A DNA stretch of 64,000 nucleotides, taken from the NCBI GenBank assembly GCA_964521085.1, contig CAZFPL010000002.1, positions 95,616 to 159,615 of the forward strand, written 5' to 3'. This stretch comes from JAFGKK01 sp964521085 (GTDB taxonomy: Bacteria; Chloroflexota; Anaerolineae; Anaerolineales; RBG-16-64-43). The notes beneath the pieces were generated by a model, which worked only from the letters and a program-made list of their open reading frames with translations, was not told where the DNA came from and searched no databases. Below, piece by piece: positions 1 to 11,622 of this stretch. A program made the position numbers and the translations under genes. Position 1 is the stretch's first letter, and every line of letters starts with the position of its first letter.

Positions 1-62
1 TCTCTTCTGCGGCAATTCTCCTGATATTCGATGAGCGCGTGTGTCCGACCGCGAACGCAGAC

Positions 63-1430
63 TTAGGATTTCTTTCGGAAGGAGAAGACCAGCGGGGTTC
101 CCAGAAACGCATAATGCTTGCGAATTTGGTTTTCGAGGAAACGGCGGTAGGAAAAATGGACCAGAACCGGATCGTTCACGTGGAACAGAAAAGTCGGTGG
201 GTCGGCTTTCACCTGCGAACCGTAAGAGATCTTCAATTTCCGGCCCGCATGCGACGGGGGTGCGTGTTTCGCCTGCGCTTCCCGCAGAATCCGGTTTAAT
301 TCAGAGGTGGGAATTCTCACCAGCCGCTCTTCCTGGACCCGCAACGCCATCGGCAGAATATCCCCCGTGCGCTGACCGGTTTTCGCGGACACAAACAGCA
401 CCGGAACATAATCCAAAAAATCCAGCTCTTCGCGAATCCATTGTTCGAAGGCATCCTGGGAACGCGAGTCTTTCTCCACCGCGTCCCATTTGTTGACCAC
501 CACCACCGTGCTGCGCCGGGAATCGGAAATGAAACCGGCGATGTGCGCATCCTGCATGGCGATTCCCTGCGTGGCATCCAGCACCAGAAGCGCGACGTCC
601 GCGCGCTCGATCGCCCGCAACGAACGCAACACACTGTATTTTTCCACCCCCGGTTCGATCTTCCCCCGGCGGCGGATTCCGGCGGTGTCGATCAAGACGA
701 CGGGCGTTCCCTGAAAATCCACAAGGGTATCCACGGCGTCGCGGGTCGTGCCGGGGATCGGGCTGACGATCACCCGTTCCTCTCCCAGCAGACGGTTGAG
801 CAGGCTGCTCTTGCCCACATTCGGTTTGCCCACAATGGCGATGTGGATTCGATCTTCGACCTCCTCCGTCTCCGGAACGGCGGGCAACATCGCCGTCAGC
901 GCATCCAGCAGATCCCCCACCCCGGTTCCGTGCAGGGCGGATACGGGGTAAGGATCCCCCATCCCCAATTCATAGAATTCGGCGGCCTGCTCCCGGCGGG
1001 AACGGTTCTCGCACTTGTTCACCACCAACAGGATCGGCGTGGCGGATCCCCCTTCGCGCGAACCCTGCTGCTTGCGGAGAATCTCCGACACCTCGCGGTC
1101 GGGATGCGTCACCCCGGCGTCAGCGTCGACCAGGAACAGCACCAGGTCCGCGTCGCGGATCGCCATTTCCGCCTGGGACCGGATTTGCTGGATGTAATCC
1201 ACCGATCCGACGGAGAGCGGCTTTCCGTGCCGGAAAAACTCCGGATCGATTCCGCCGGTATCCACAATATCGAACATCCGCCCCTGCCACTCGCCTTCCG
1301 CCATCAACCGGTCGCGAGTCGTGCCGGGAGTATCGTCGACGACGGCCAGGCGCTGGCCGACCAGACGGTTGAAGAGGGTGGATTTGCCGACATTCGGCCG
1401 GCCCACCAGGGCGACGATCGGTTTACGCAT
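63..1430 (-). CDS. der: Ribosome-assembly GTPase Der (EngA)
   Basis: This 455 aa protein has the two tandem GTPase domains that define Der, which acts in 50S subunit maturation. The first P-loop GRPNVGKS is at residues 10-17, followed by DTPGTTRD and DTGG. The second domain carries GKPNVGKSS near residue 200, DTAG and NKWD. The C-terminal 100 residues fit the KH-like domain. Length is normal for the family. The G4 motif of domain 1 reads NKCE rather than NKxD, a conservative change in the guanine-specificity residue. It lies 22 bp after cdaR on the same strand and may be the last gene of that operon. Identification is secure. Confidence 0.97.
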   Translation of the reverse strand: MRKPIVALVGRPNVGKSTLFNRLVGQRLAVVDDTPGTTRDRLMAEGEWQGRMFDIVDTGGIDPEFFRHGKPLSVGSVDYIQQIRSQAEMAIRDADLVLFLVDADAGVTHPDREVSEILRKQQGSREGGSATPILLVVNKCENRSRREQAAEFYELGMGDPYPVSALHGTGVGDLLDALTAMLPAVPETEEVEDRIHIAIVGKPNVGKSSLLNRLLGEERVIVSPIPGTTRDAVDTLVDFQGTPVVLIDTAGIRRRGKIEPGVEKYSVLRSLRAIERADVALLVLDATQGIAMQDAHIAGFISDSRRSTVVVVNKWDAVEKDSRSQDAFEQWIREELDFLDYVPVLFVSAKTGQRTGDILPMALRVQEERLVRIPTSELNRILREAQAKHAPPSHAGRKLKISYGSQVKADPPTFLFHVNDPVLVHFSYRRFLENQIRKHYAFLGTPLVFSFRKKS

Positions 1431-1452
1431 CGGATGTTTTCGCTAGGAAGGA

Positions 1453-2688
1453 TTACTGCGTCGGTGTCGCTGTTTCTTCCACGATCACCACTTCCACCTG
1501 CTCCGGCGAGAGGGTTACCAGCTGCAATTCATTCGGCTTGTTCACTTCCGGGGTCAATTTGTACGTACCCGGGCCCTTTCCTTTCAGGTCCAGGAAGACA
1601 TCGATATCCGCCGGTTTAAGCGACCAAATGATGGGAGCGGGACCCGAGAGGATGACATCCACGAATGCCGGCGAGAGGGTAACCGACAATCCCGGCTCCA
1701 AACCCTGGAAGCGGATCGGCCGCGAGATGGTGATGCTGTCTTCGATGGCGGAGATGCTCACCTGGACGATGATTTTCGGATCCCCCACCACCTGGACGCC
1801 GGCGGGCAGGACCAGAGAAAGCGATCGGGTGATATCGGCCGAAGCCCCGGAAATATCCAGCGGCTGAGTCTCCACATAACCGGGAAGAGCCCGGATCACT
1901 TCCGGATCATCAGAATAAAGGGTCACCACCTGCGGATTGATGGTCAATCCGGTCAGCCGGTATCCGCTTTTCACCACACCCAGCAGGGGAACCTTCACCA
2001 CCAGGTCGCGGTATCCGCCAAGCTGCTGCACGGGGACCGAGATGGAAACCGCCGCCGGATCGATGGAAACGCCGGTGACGACGTTCCCCTCCGGATCCAG
2101 CGGCACGAGGGCAACACTCTGATCCGTCGCGCTGCGCATCCCTTCCACGTCGACCGTGGCGACGATTTCGGCAATTCGATCCACAAGCGATTCCGGTCCG
2201 GATACAATTACGGTCTCCGGCGACAGGGTGGGCGTGCCGGCTTGAAATCCCGGCGCCAGGTTGCCGGCCAGTTGAACATGGACAGCCATGGAGCGGGTGG
2301 CCAGGCGGTCGATGAGAATCCGCAGCGTATCGGGATCCACTTTTTCCACCAGCACCGGAGAGATATCCGTCTGGATGCTCACCGGAACCGAATATTCGCC
2401 TTCGGTTTTTCCCGTCAGATCCAGCCGGGCATGGATGTTTTCCGGCACGAGCTGATCCCAGATCGAACGCGGCGCGCGGATCGTCACCTGGACTGTGGTG
2501 GTTTCGTATCCTTGTGCGACCAATCCCTGCTGAAGCCCGACCACTTCCACCATAAGCGGCGCGGAGAGGGTCCGGGTTTCATTCGGGTCCTCGGTGGATA
2601 CGGCGTTCACCCACACCGCTAAGGCGAGAATGGCGGCGAGCAGAAAAGAAAAAATATTGGCTCCCAGGGAGAGCAGTTTCTGCTTCAT
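1453..2688 (-). CDS. cdaR: YbbR-domain regulator of diadenylate cyclase (CdaR-like)
   Basis: The 411 aa protein has one N-terminal membrane helix (about residues 10-30) followed by repeated YbbR beta-domains, each with a pattern like P-V-x-V-x-L/I...G near its start. In Firmicutes, CdaR is membrane-bound, sits next to CdaA and modulates c-di-AMP synthesis. Here the start codon overlaps the cdaA stop as ATGA, so the two are probably translationally coupled. The far C-terminus (about residues 390-411) is Thr/Val-rich and low in complexity. The family call is strong. The regulatory role is inferred from the family and the neighbour. Confidence 0.9.
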   Translation of the reverse strand: MKQKLLSLGANIFSFLLAAILALAVWVNAVSTEDPNETRTLSAPLMVEVVGLQQGLVAQGYETTTVQVTIRAPRSIWDQLVPENIHARLDLTGKTEGEYSVPVSIQTDISPVLVEKVDPDTLRILIDRLATRSMAVHVQLAGNLAPGFQAGTPTLSPETVIVSGPESLVDRIAEIVATVDVEGMRSATDQSVALVPLDPEGNVVTGVSIDPAAVSISVPVQQLGGYRDLVVKVPLLGVVKSGYRLTGLTINPQVVTLYSDDPEVIRALPGYVETQPLDISGASADITRSLSLVLPAGVQVVGDPKIIVQVSISAIEDSITISRPIRFQGLEPGLSVTLSPAFVDVILSGPAPIIWSLKPADIDVFLDLKGKGPGTYKLTPEVNKPNELQLVTLSPEQVEVVIVEETATPTQ

Positions 2689-3584
2689 TCGGAATGCCTT
2701 TCTTCCCCGTCCATACCCTCCCCATCCGCTTGCCGGGTGAGGACTCCCGCTCCCTTCCGTCGAAACAGCGGCCAGGGGATGATCGGGGAACGCGATACAT
2801 TCCGGGTGAACGCCAGCAGGATGTTCTGCAGGCGTTGCGGATCAAGCCGCCGGATCATGCGGCCGTTATGGGCCACCGAGAGGATGCCCGTTTCCTCTGA
2901 GACCACCACCGCCACGGCGTCGCTCACTTCGCTGATTCCCAGCGCCGCGCGGTGGCGCAATCCCATCCGTCGTTCCGACGCGGCGAGCGCGTTGCCGGAG
3001 GAAAGCGGCACGACGCATCCGGCGGCGAGGATCCGTTCGCGGCGCAGGATGACCGCGCCGTCATGCATCGGCGTATTCGGGTAGAAAATCTGCAGGAGCA
3101 GTTCTGTCGAAACGTCGGCGTCCAACCGCAGTCCGGTGCACGAAAAATCATCCAGCCCGACGTCGCGTTCGATCACAAGCAGCGCTCCGTGCCGCCTTTC
3201 GGAAAGCCGTTTGGCGGCGGCGACAACCGCCTGAATGTAGGGCGGAATTTCCGTCGCCGGCGACGCGCGGCGGAAAAAGTCCGCCCGCCCCACCCGCTCC
3301 AGGGTGCGACGGATTTCCGGGGCGAACACGACCGGGATGACGATGAGAAGCGCCGGGAGAATGGTCTGTAGAATCCAGGAAACCGCCGGAAGCTTGGTTA
3401 TGCTGGTCAGGAGCGCGACCCCGACGATCATGATCGCGATCCCGCGCAGAACCGTGCCGGCCTGAGTGCCCCGGAATTGGGTCAACACGATGAAGAACAG
3501 CAGCGCGACCAGGCCGATATCCAGAACGTCATACCATTGTATTCGCTCGAACAGGAAGAGGATGTTCTGGACGATGTGAGTCAT
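2685..3584 (-). CDS. cdaA: Membrane diadenylate cyclase CdaA
   Basis: The 299 aa protein has three N-terminal membrane helices (about residues 19-36, 42-60 and 68-87) and a cytosolic DAC (DisA_N) domain from about 105 to 235. The two hallmark active-site motifs are intact: DGA at 175-177 and RHR at 210-212. The enzyme condenses two ATP into c-di-AMP, a second messenger for osmotic, potassium and envelope homeostasis. About 60 residues after the domain look disordered and charged. It is followed by cdaR with a 4 bp overlap, the classical cdaA-cdaR arrangement. The upstream TPR gene ends 10 bp away, so all may share one transcript. Confidence 0.95.
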   Translation of the reverse strand: MTHIVQNILFLFERIQWYDVLDIGLVALLFFIVLTQFRGTQAGTVLRGIAIMIVGVALLTSITKLPAVSWILQTILPALLIVIPVVFAPEIRRTLERVGRADFFRRASPATEIPPYIQAVVAAAKRLSERRHGALLVIERDVGLDDFSCTGLRLDADVSTELLLQIFYPNTPMHDGAVILRRERILAAGCVVPLSSGNALAASERRMGLRHRAALGISEVSDAVAVVVSEETGILSVAHNGRMIRRLDPQRLQNILLAFTRNVSRSPIIPWPLFRRKGAGVLTRQADGEGMDGEERHSE

Positions 3585-3593
3585 CGGATATGG

Positions 3594-5930
3594 TCAGGAA
3601 ACGGAGCCGGATTCCAATTTTTGAAGCAGATCCTGATATCCTTCCGCGTTGGGCGGGCGTAACGCGAGGATCGCGCGCACCGTAAGAATCGCGTCGGGGA
3701 TGTTGCCGGCTTCCACCTGCGCATCACCCAGCGCGTCCAGTTGCCCGATCGCTTCGGCGATCCGCCCCCGCTGCTGATAGGTCTCCGCCAGTTTCCGCCG
3801 AAGCAACGCCTCCTCCGGGCGGACGCGCACCAATTCCTCGAGCCATGCCAGCACCTGGTCCTGGCGTCCGATCCGGGTCCACTCGCGGGATACGCTGTCG
3901 ATCAAATTCTGCGCGTCGGTGACTTTCCCCAAGCGCATCATCAGGTCCACCAGCTGGGTGCCCGCTTTTTCATCGGTTGGGTCGAGTTGTTGCAGGCGCT
4001 GGAAGGTCTGCAACGCAGCCCGGTAATCGAGTCGCTGCATATACAGGTCGCCCAGCCGGTAGAGAAGTTGGATCTGCCAGGATTTGTCGGCGTTGTTCCG
4101 GATCGCAAGCATCAGTGCGGACTCGTACGTCTGGCGCGCCCCTTCCAGATCCGCGAGTTGCGTGTACACATCCGCCAGGTCGAGGTAGAAACTCAGCGCG
4201 CTTCGCAGGTCACCCTGTTGCACCAGCAGGTTGATCAACTCGGTGCGTGAATTCACATCCATCGGGTTTATCTGCAGGACGCGTTCATAGGTCTTTGCGG
4301 CCTGCAGCGTTTCGCCCCGGATCCGGTAGGTCCGCGCGATCAGCGCCAGTTTGGAAAGCGCCTCCGTTTGTTTGTCTTCCTTCAATTGGATTTCCGTGAT
4401 GCGCAAGTGCAGCGGCAGATACGTCGGACCATGGTCGAGGGCGAGCATCGCCTGTTCCATCGCTGTCCGCCAGAAACCGCGCTGTACGGCCAGATCCAGG
4501 TAGCCCATGGCTTCGATGAGGGCCTGCGGTTTACCGAGCGAGAGCATTTCGGCCAGCGGAGCTGTCCCGGGGGCATCCGATTGCGCATCCAACTGGGCAC
4601 GCGCCAATCTCAGGCGGCTTTCCCAATCCGGGGATGTCAACAGGGATTCGATCCGCTCTCCCGTTTGATTCCATTGATCCCCTTCCTGCTCGGATTCCGG
4701 GACTTCGAGAAAGGCCTCGTAGGTGCGCTGCAGGGCATCCCGCTGGTCTTCCGGGACGGTGTTCATATCCGCCAGGCGCAGCGCGGAGAGAAAATGAATG
4801 GCCGACTGGTACGGCTTTCCCGAATCGCGGCAAGCCCGGCCGAGGATGTAATGCGCACCCATCGAGAGGTCCGGGTGTTCGACCGCTTTTTGCAGCGAGA
4901 GCATCGCCTGCTCCAACTGCCCTTCCGCCAGCTGCAGCGTGCCGAACAAAAACGACGCCGCCGGATGCTCGAAACCCACCCGGAAGGCGCGGTCAAAATA
5001 TTGCATGGCTTCCTTTTGCTGCTGCCGGGAATAAGCATCGATGGCCAGGGCGAGGTACCGGTTTTGGTCGGCGTGTGCCGACGACGCCTTATCCTCACCG
5101 CGCGTGAATTGGTCGATGGATGTGCGCCGCTGATCGAAAGTGTCCCTGTCCGCCTCGAAAAGTTTTTCGGCCAGGACCGCCATCGCCTTCTTCTGCGCCG
5201 CGTCCTGAGGGCTGGTGGAGCGCTGTTCCAGGCTGGTCGTCGCCGGCCGGGGCGCCGGAGCGGCCGGCTCCGGCTGCATACCGGGCGGCGTCAGCATTCC
5301 GGTCATGCCCGGTTTATAGGGTGCTGGAATGGCGAGCATCTTGCCGGACTTCAACGCCGAACGAGCGCGGGCAAGTTCCGGGGAATCGGGGAGGATTTTC
5401 ATCCCCTGTTCGACGGCCTGCATCGCTTTTTCGGGCTGGCGGGCGCGTTGCATGATGGCGGCAAGAGCCAGGTATTCGGTAACCGCCTGCTTGGGCTGCC
5501 CCGTCCGTTCGAATGCCAGCGCCAGCCTGGATCGGGCAACCATGTTTTCCGGAACCAGCCGCGCGGCGGCCAGCCAGTTATCGATGGCCTTGTCCGCCTC
5601 ATGCGAGGCGAGGAAGAGTTCCGCCGCACTCAGCCGGAGTTGGACCGATTCCACGACCTTGCCGCTGCGCTCCAGGATTTCAGCGATCTTCTCGTGCGGA
5701 ATCGGATTATGCGAATCGGTGCGGATGGCCTCCTGGTACACCGATTGGGCCTGCTCGAGTTGCCCGCTTTGCATATAGGCCAGGCCCAAATGGTCCATCG
5801 CCACCGGGTCGCCGGGGAATTCTGTCAGGGCGCGTTGGTAGGCGGTGATCGCCTGCTCCCACTTCTGGTCCCAAGCCGCGCTGTTCCCCTGCCTGAGCGC
5901 TTGTTCGTACACTTCTCGATTACCGGCCAT
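3594..5930 (-). CDS. Large tetratricopeptide-repeat protein
   Basis: This 778 aa protein is almost wholly alpha-helical TPR repeats. The first is near residues 18-50 (AWDQKWEQAITAYQRAL followed by FPGDP). A second array occupies the C-terminal half, with clear units such as RLGDLYMQRLDYRAALQTF and LAETYQQRGRIAEAIGQL. A Pro/Ala-rich linker at about 205-240 separates the two arrays. There is no signal peptide or membrane helix, so it is probably a cytosolic scaffold. It is the first gene of the run leading into cdaA, cdaR and der. A possible extended -10 promoter lies just upstream. The specific partner is unknown. Confidence 0.85.
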   Translation of the reverse strand: MAGNREVYEQALRQGNSAAWDQKWEQAITAYQRALTEFPGDPVAMDHLGLAYMQSGQLEQAQSVYQEAIRTDSHNPIPHEKIAEILERSGKVVESVQLRLSAAELFLASHEADKAIDNWLAAARLVPENMVARSRLALAFERTGQPKQAVTEYLALAAIMQRARQPEKAMQAVEQGMKILPDSPELARARSALKSGKMLAIPAPYKPGMTGMLTPPGMQPEPAAPAPRPATTSLEQRSTSPQDAAQKKAMAVLAEKLFEADRDTFDQRRTSIDQFTRGEDKASSAHADQNRYLALAIDAYSRQQQKEAMQYFDRAFRVGFEHPAASFLFGTLQLAEGQLEQAMLSLQKAVEHPDLSMGAHYILGRACRDSGKPYQSAIHFLSALRLADMNTVPEDQRDALQRTYEAFLEVPESEQEGDQWNQTGERIESLLTSPDWESRLRLARAQLDAQSDAPGTAPLAEMLSLGKPQALIEAMGYLDLAVQRGFWRTAMEQAMLALDHGPTYLPLHLRITEIQLKEDKQTEALSKLALIARTYRIRGETLQAAKTYERVLQINPMDVNSRTELINLLVQQGDLRSALSFYLDLADVYTQLADLEGARQTYESALMLAIRNNADKSWQIQLLYRLGDLYMQRLDYRAALQTFQRLQQLDPTDEKAGTQLVDLMMRLGKVTDAQNLIDSVSREWTRIGRQDQVLAWLEELVRVRPEEALLRRKLAETYQQRGRIAEAIGQLDALGDAQVEAGNIPDAILTVRAILALRPPNAEGYQDLLQKLESGSVS

Positions 5931-5954
5931 TCGTCCTCGAAAGTTTCATCTCAG

Positions 5955-5963
5955 AGTATAGCA
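5955..5963 (-). promoter_or_regulatory. Extended -10 promoter candidate for the TPR-cdaA-cdaR-der run
   Basis: On the minus strand the sequence reads TGC followed by TATACT, an extended -10 element, about 25 bases before the ATG of the TPR gene. No good -35 hexamer is visible at 16-18 bp. A long A/T-rich tract at 5990-6020 lies upstream and could act as an UP-like element. This is motif evidence only. Confidence 0.45.
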
Positions 5964-6227
5964 TACCGAGGAAGCAGCCCATTTCCCGGATATATTTTTT
6001 TTAAAGGGATTTTTTTTATCGGCGGTTCGGGGGGATCGCCCTGAAATCGGGATGGGATGGATTGTCCGCATGCGCCGATGGGGTGCGAATCCGACGGTCG
6101 GAAGAGGCTACCCGACGTGAGGCCGATTGGATGAATCGAGGGAGGTGCGAGGAAGAACCGGAAGCGCCGTCCGCGCAGGCGGATTTCCCGGGGCGGGAGG
6201 AATGCGCTATTCCAACCGTTTAAAATG
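5964..6227. other. Intergenic region with no recognisable gene
   Basis: This stretch separates the Gfo/Idh gene from the TPR gene. It contains an A/T tract (about 5990-6020), G-rich sequence and an inverted repeat pairing ggaggaat near 6196 with attcctcc near 6231, at the 3' end of the Gfo/Idh gene. There is no U-run that would make this a clear terminator. I found no tRNA-like fold and no ORF with a ribosome-binding site. Confidence 0.4.
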
Positions 6228-7211
6228 TTATTCCTCCGGATACTTCAGTCCCCATTCGCCGCGGATGGCGTCCAAGGTTTGCATGATGTGAAGCGTCTCC
6301 TCAAGCGGCATCACCCCGCTTTCCAGTTTGCCGCTCCGCAGGCAATCCATCACTTCCAACGCCTCGTGGGCATACCCGTTGCCGAGGTAGGGCATCGAAA
6401 TTTCTTCCTCCGCCTGTCCCGATCGGGTCAGGGTGATGGTGTTTGCGAACCACCATGGGCGGTGGATCCGGATCCGCCCGCCCGTTCCGATAATGTGCGC
6501 TTCCTGGGGGGATGTGAACCGCAAGGAACACGAGACAACCGCCAGCCGGCCGGCGGAATATTCCATAATCGCCGCCGATTGCTCGTCCACCCCGGTGGAG
6601 CCGAGCGTCGCCGCCGAAACCAGCCGCCGCGGGACTTCGCCGAACACCATCGAGGCCAGGGAGACCGGATACACTCCGAGGTCCAGCAACGCGCCGCCGC
6701 CGAGCGCCGGATCGAAGAGCCTGCTTTTCGGATCAAACGCCGGTCGGATACCGAAGTCGGCCTGCACTTGACGCACTTCCCCGAGCGCCCCTTCCGCCAG
6801 CAGGCTGCGGATCTTCACGAAGATGGGGAAGTAGCGGGTCCACATCGCTTCCATGAGAAAGATCCGCTTTTTCCGCGCCAGGGCGACGACTTCTTCCGCC
6901 TGGCGCGCATTGATCGTAAACGGTTTTTCGCACAATACCGCCTTTCCGGCGGATAAGCACCCGAGGGCGTTTTCCCGGTGCAAAGTATGCGGGGTCGCGA
7001 TATACACCGCGTCCACTTCCGGATCATCCATAAGCGCCGCATAGCTTCCGTGGCGGTGCGGGATATTCCATTTCGCGCCGAAGGCTTCCGCGGAATCCTG
7101 CGTGCGTGATCCCACGGCGGTCATGCGCGCATCCGGCAGGATATCCAGGGCTTCCGAAAATTTTTGGGCAATCCCGCCCGTTCCCAGAATTCCCCAGCGT
7201 ATGGTTTTCAT
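6228..7211 (-). CDS. Gfo/Idh/MocA-family NAD(P)-dependent oxidoreductase
   Basis: The 327 aa protein begins with a Rossmann fold (GILGTGGIAQ at about 8-17). It carries the family's EKPF motif near residue 93 and a C-terminal substrate domain with DLGVYPVSL, where the conserved Asp and downstream polar residue normally bind sugar. Enzymes of this family oxidise or reduce sugars, inositols or related polyols with NAD(P). A good Shine-Dalgarno (GAGGAA) precedes the ATG. It lies 21 bp downstream of glyQS on the same strand, although its role appears unrelated. The substrate cannot be deduced. Confidence 0.88.
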   Translation of the reverse strand: MKTIRWGILGTGGIAQKFSEALDILPDARMTAVGSRTQDSAEAFGAKWNIPHRHGSYAALMDDPEVDAVYIATPHTLHRENALGCLSAGKAVLCEKPFTINARQAEEVVALARKKRIFLMEAMWTRYFPIFVKIRSLLAEGALGEVRQVQADFGIRPAFDPKSRLFDPALGGGALLDLGVYPVSLASMVFGEVPRRLVSAATLGSTGVDEQSAAIMEYSAGRLAVVSCSLRFTSPQEAHIIGTGGRIRIHRPWWFANTITLTRSGQAEEEISMPYLGNGYAHEALEVMDCLRSGKLESGVMPLEETLHIMQTLDAIRGEWGLKYPEE

Positions 7212-7232
7212 GTTCCTCGCTTTCGATCCAGC

Positions 7233-10259
<3,027 letters not shown>

Positions 10260-10290
10260 TTTGAATTTCCCATGGGGGCTGGATTTTGGG

Positions 10291-10296
10291 ATTATA
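10291..10296 (-). promoter_or_regulatory. -10 box candidate for glyQS
   Basis: The minus strand reads TATAAT about 32 bases before the glyQS ATG and just after the tRNA-Leu terminator hairpin. No convincing -35 hexamer is seen 16-18 bp upstream. The location after a terminator supports an independent promoter. Confidence 0.45.
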
Positions 10297-10315
10297 TCTT
10301 ATCGGGCATCCGGTC

Positions 10316-10348
10316 CGGAAAAGAAACCGCCGCCCGGATTCGGCGGCG
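10316..10348 (-). terminator. Rho-independent terminator after tRNA-Leu
   Basis: On the minus strand CGCCGCC pairs with GGCGGCG across a 7-base loop and is followed by GTTTCTTTT. It starts 8 bases after the tRNA 3' end, as expected for a monocistronic tRNA unit. Confidence 0.8.
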
Positions 10349-10355
10349 ATTGGAG

Positions 10356-10437
10356 TGCGCTGGGGGGGAGTTGAACCCCCACGCCTTGCGGCACATGGCC
10401 CTCAACCATGCCTGTCTGCCAGTTCCAGCACCAGCGC
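10356..10437 (-). tRNA. tRNA-Leu (anticodon GAG)
   Basis: The minus strand folds as a class II tRNA. The acceptor stem is GCGCTGG/CCAGCGC with discriminator A. The anticodon stem is CATGG/CCATG around loop TTGAGGG, giving anticodon GAG, which reads CUC and CUU. The long variable arm contains TGCC-GCAA-GGCG, and the T arm is GGGGG-TTCAACT-CCCCC. The long variable arm, the D-arm GGAACTGGCAGAC and discriminator A all fit leucine. No CCA is encoded. Confidence 0.95.
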
Positions 10438-10453
10438 GGCAGGAAGCGCCGGA

Positions 10454-10481
10454 ATTATAGCCCAGCAAGGGGGCGTGTCAA
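10454..10481 (-). promoter_or_regulatory. Consensus promoter of tRNA-Leu
   Basis: The minus strand has TTGACA (10481-10476), a 16-base spacer and TATAAT (10459-10454). Both hexamers match the sigma-70 consensus exactly. The -10 ends 16 bases before the mature tRNA 5' end. This indicates a strong constitutive promoter. Confidence 0.9.
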
Positions 10482-10512
10482 CCGTCGGTTTTTTTCGCGC
10501 TCACAACGCCGT

Positions 10513-11622
10513 TCACTGCGAACCTGCGTTCACATTGGGTTTTTTAAAAACCAACACCAACCATGGAAGAAAGGCCGCATTGGGAATTTTCAGGATTGAA
10601 AGAACAGGCGTCAAAATAGTTAAGAAAGCCGCAAGGGCTTTTTTGAGAACATTTCTACCCCGTGGGTCATCCGGTTTTCGCCAGAGGTTCTCCCACAGGG
10701 CGAGATCCTTCCTCCGGTCAGAAAGATTGACGCATTCGGCTTCGGGCAGCGGATTCCGGATTTCCCAATAGGTGCAGCCGCGGAATCCACGGGCAAGCAG
10801 CTTTTCCTCCGTCTGATCCGGCGGGACCCTGGGGGAAAACCGGCGGGCCAATCCCGCCGCAATCCGGAGTGGGAGGTAGTTCACCAGAGGCAGCCCGGAC
10901 GTATGGTCTTCGCGGATCCACAACCGGTTCGGCGTGGCGTCGATTACGAGCAAACCCCCGGGCCGCAGGACGCGCCAGAGTTCCCGCAGCACGAACCCGC
11001 GCTGCTGCGGATGAACATGTTCCATGACGGCATGCGCCCAAACGAGATCGAACCGTTCGTCGCCCAGCGGCATCTGGTATTTTCCGTCGATGTAATCGAT
11101 TTTCTGCAGTTGGAACCGCCCCGGGAAAAAATCCTGCAACCGGGAGGCCGCCACCGCGAGCAGGTCCGCGTCGACTTCGACCCCTGTGACGCGGGTCGCG
11201 CCCAGCCGCAGGAGATTCAGCGAGAAGGCGCCTGCGCCGCAGCCGAAATCCAATATCCGTTTTTGATCGAGGACGATTCCAAACTCACGGATCAGGTCCG
11301 CCAATCCCCGCTGCATGTATTTTGGATTTTCGCTGCGCTCGATCTCATCCCGGACGTGCCGGCCTTGAACCGCGGCGATCCTGCGGATGGTCTCGCACGA
11401 TAATTGCGTTTCCAACTCGCTTTGCGCACAGCGATACTCGCCGCCCGGAACAACGTGCGCTCCGCGGAAGATAATCGACCTCGACGATCCGCCGTCCTTG
11501 ACCCAGACCTCCAGGTCCTCGGCGCTCGAGGGGAGTTGGACGTAATCCTCGCCGGGTTTATCGGGACGCATTCCGGATATCTCCACTTTTTTGTGCGCAG
11601 CGGGGGATGCATCCGCCGTCAT
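10513..11622 (-). CDS. SAM-dependent methyltransferase with hydrophobic C-terminus
   Basis: The 369 aa protein (taking the ATG at 11622 that overlaps the upstream stop as ATGA) has a class I methyltransferase core. Motif I is ILDFGCGAGAF near residue 145, followed by VEVD. LVWAHAVMEH and LWRVLRPGGLLVID are motifs typical of the Methyltransf_11 group. About 110 residues of unassigned sequence precede the core. The C-terminus (ALAAFLTILTPVLSILKI) is hydrophobic and may touch the membrane. The substrate is unknown. Coupling to a lipoprotein gene upstream is unusual. A GTG nine bases further upstream is a less likely start. Confidence 0.8.
   Translation of the reverse strand: MTADASPAAHKKVEISGMRPDKPGEDYVQLPSSAEDLEVWVKDGGSSRSIIFRGAHVVPGGEYRCAQSELETQLSCETIRRIAAVQGRHVRDEIERSENPKYMQRGLADLIREFGIVLDQKRILDFGCGAGAFSLNLLRLGATRVTGVEVDADLLAVAASRLQDFFPGRFQLQKIDYIDGKYQMPLGDERFDLVWAHAVMEHVHPQQRGFVLRELWRVLRPGGLLVIDATPNRLWIREDHTSGLPLVNYLPLRIAAGLARRFSPRVPPDQTEEKLLARGFRGCTYWEIRNPLPEAECVNLSDRRKDLALWENLWRKPDDPRGRNVLKKALAAFLTILTPVLSILKIPNAAFLPWLVLVFKKPNVNAGSQ

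Noticed and set aside
441..1619. 392 aa plus-strand ORF opposite der
   Set aside because: Der is well supported on the other strand by both GTPase domains. The plus-strand product has no recognisable motif.
4368..6044. Long plus-strand ORF of 558 aa opposite the TPR gene
   Set aside because: It is antisense to a clear TPR gene, is rich in Arg/Gly/Pro, has no Shine-Dalgarno and no domain pattern. It is a shadow of high-GC coding sequence.
6040..6200. Possible small RNA or riboswitch downstream of the Gfo/Idh gene
   Set aside because: No conserved riboswitch core or stable multi-stem fold could be traced, and the orientation relative to the genes does not fit a leader.
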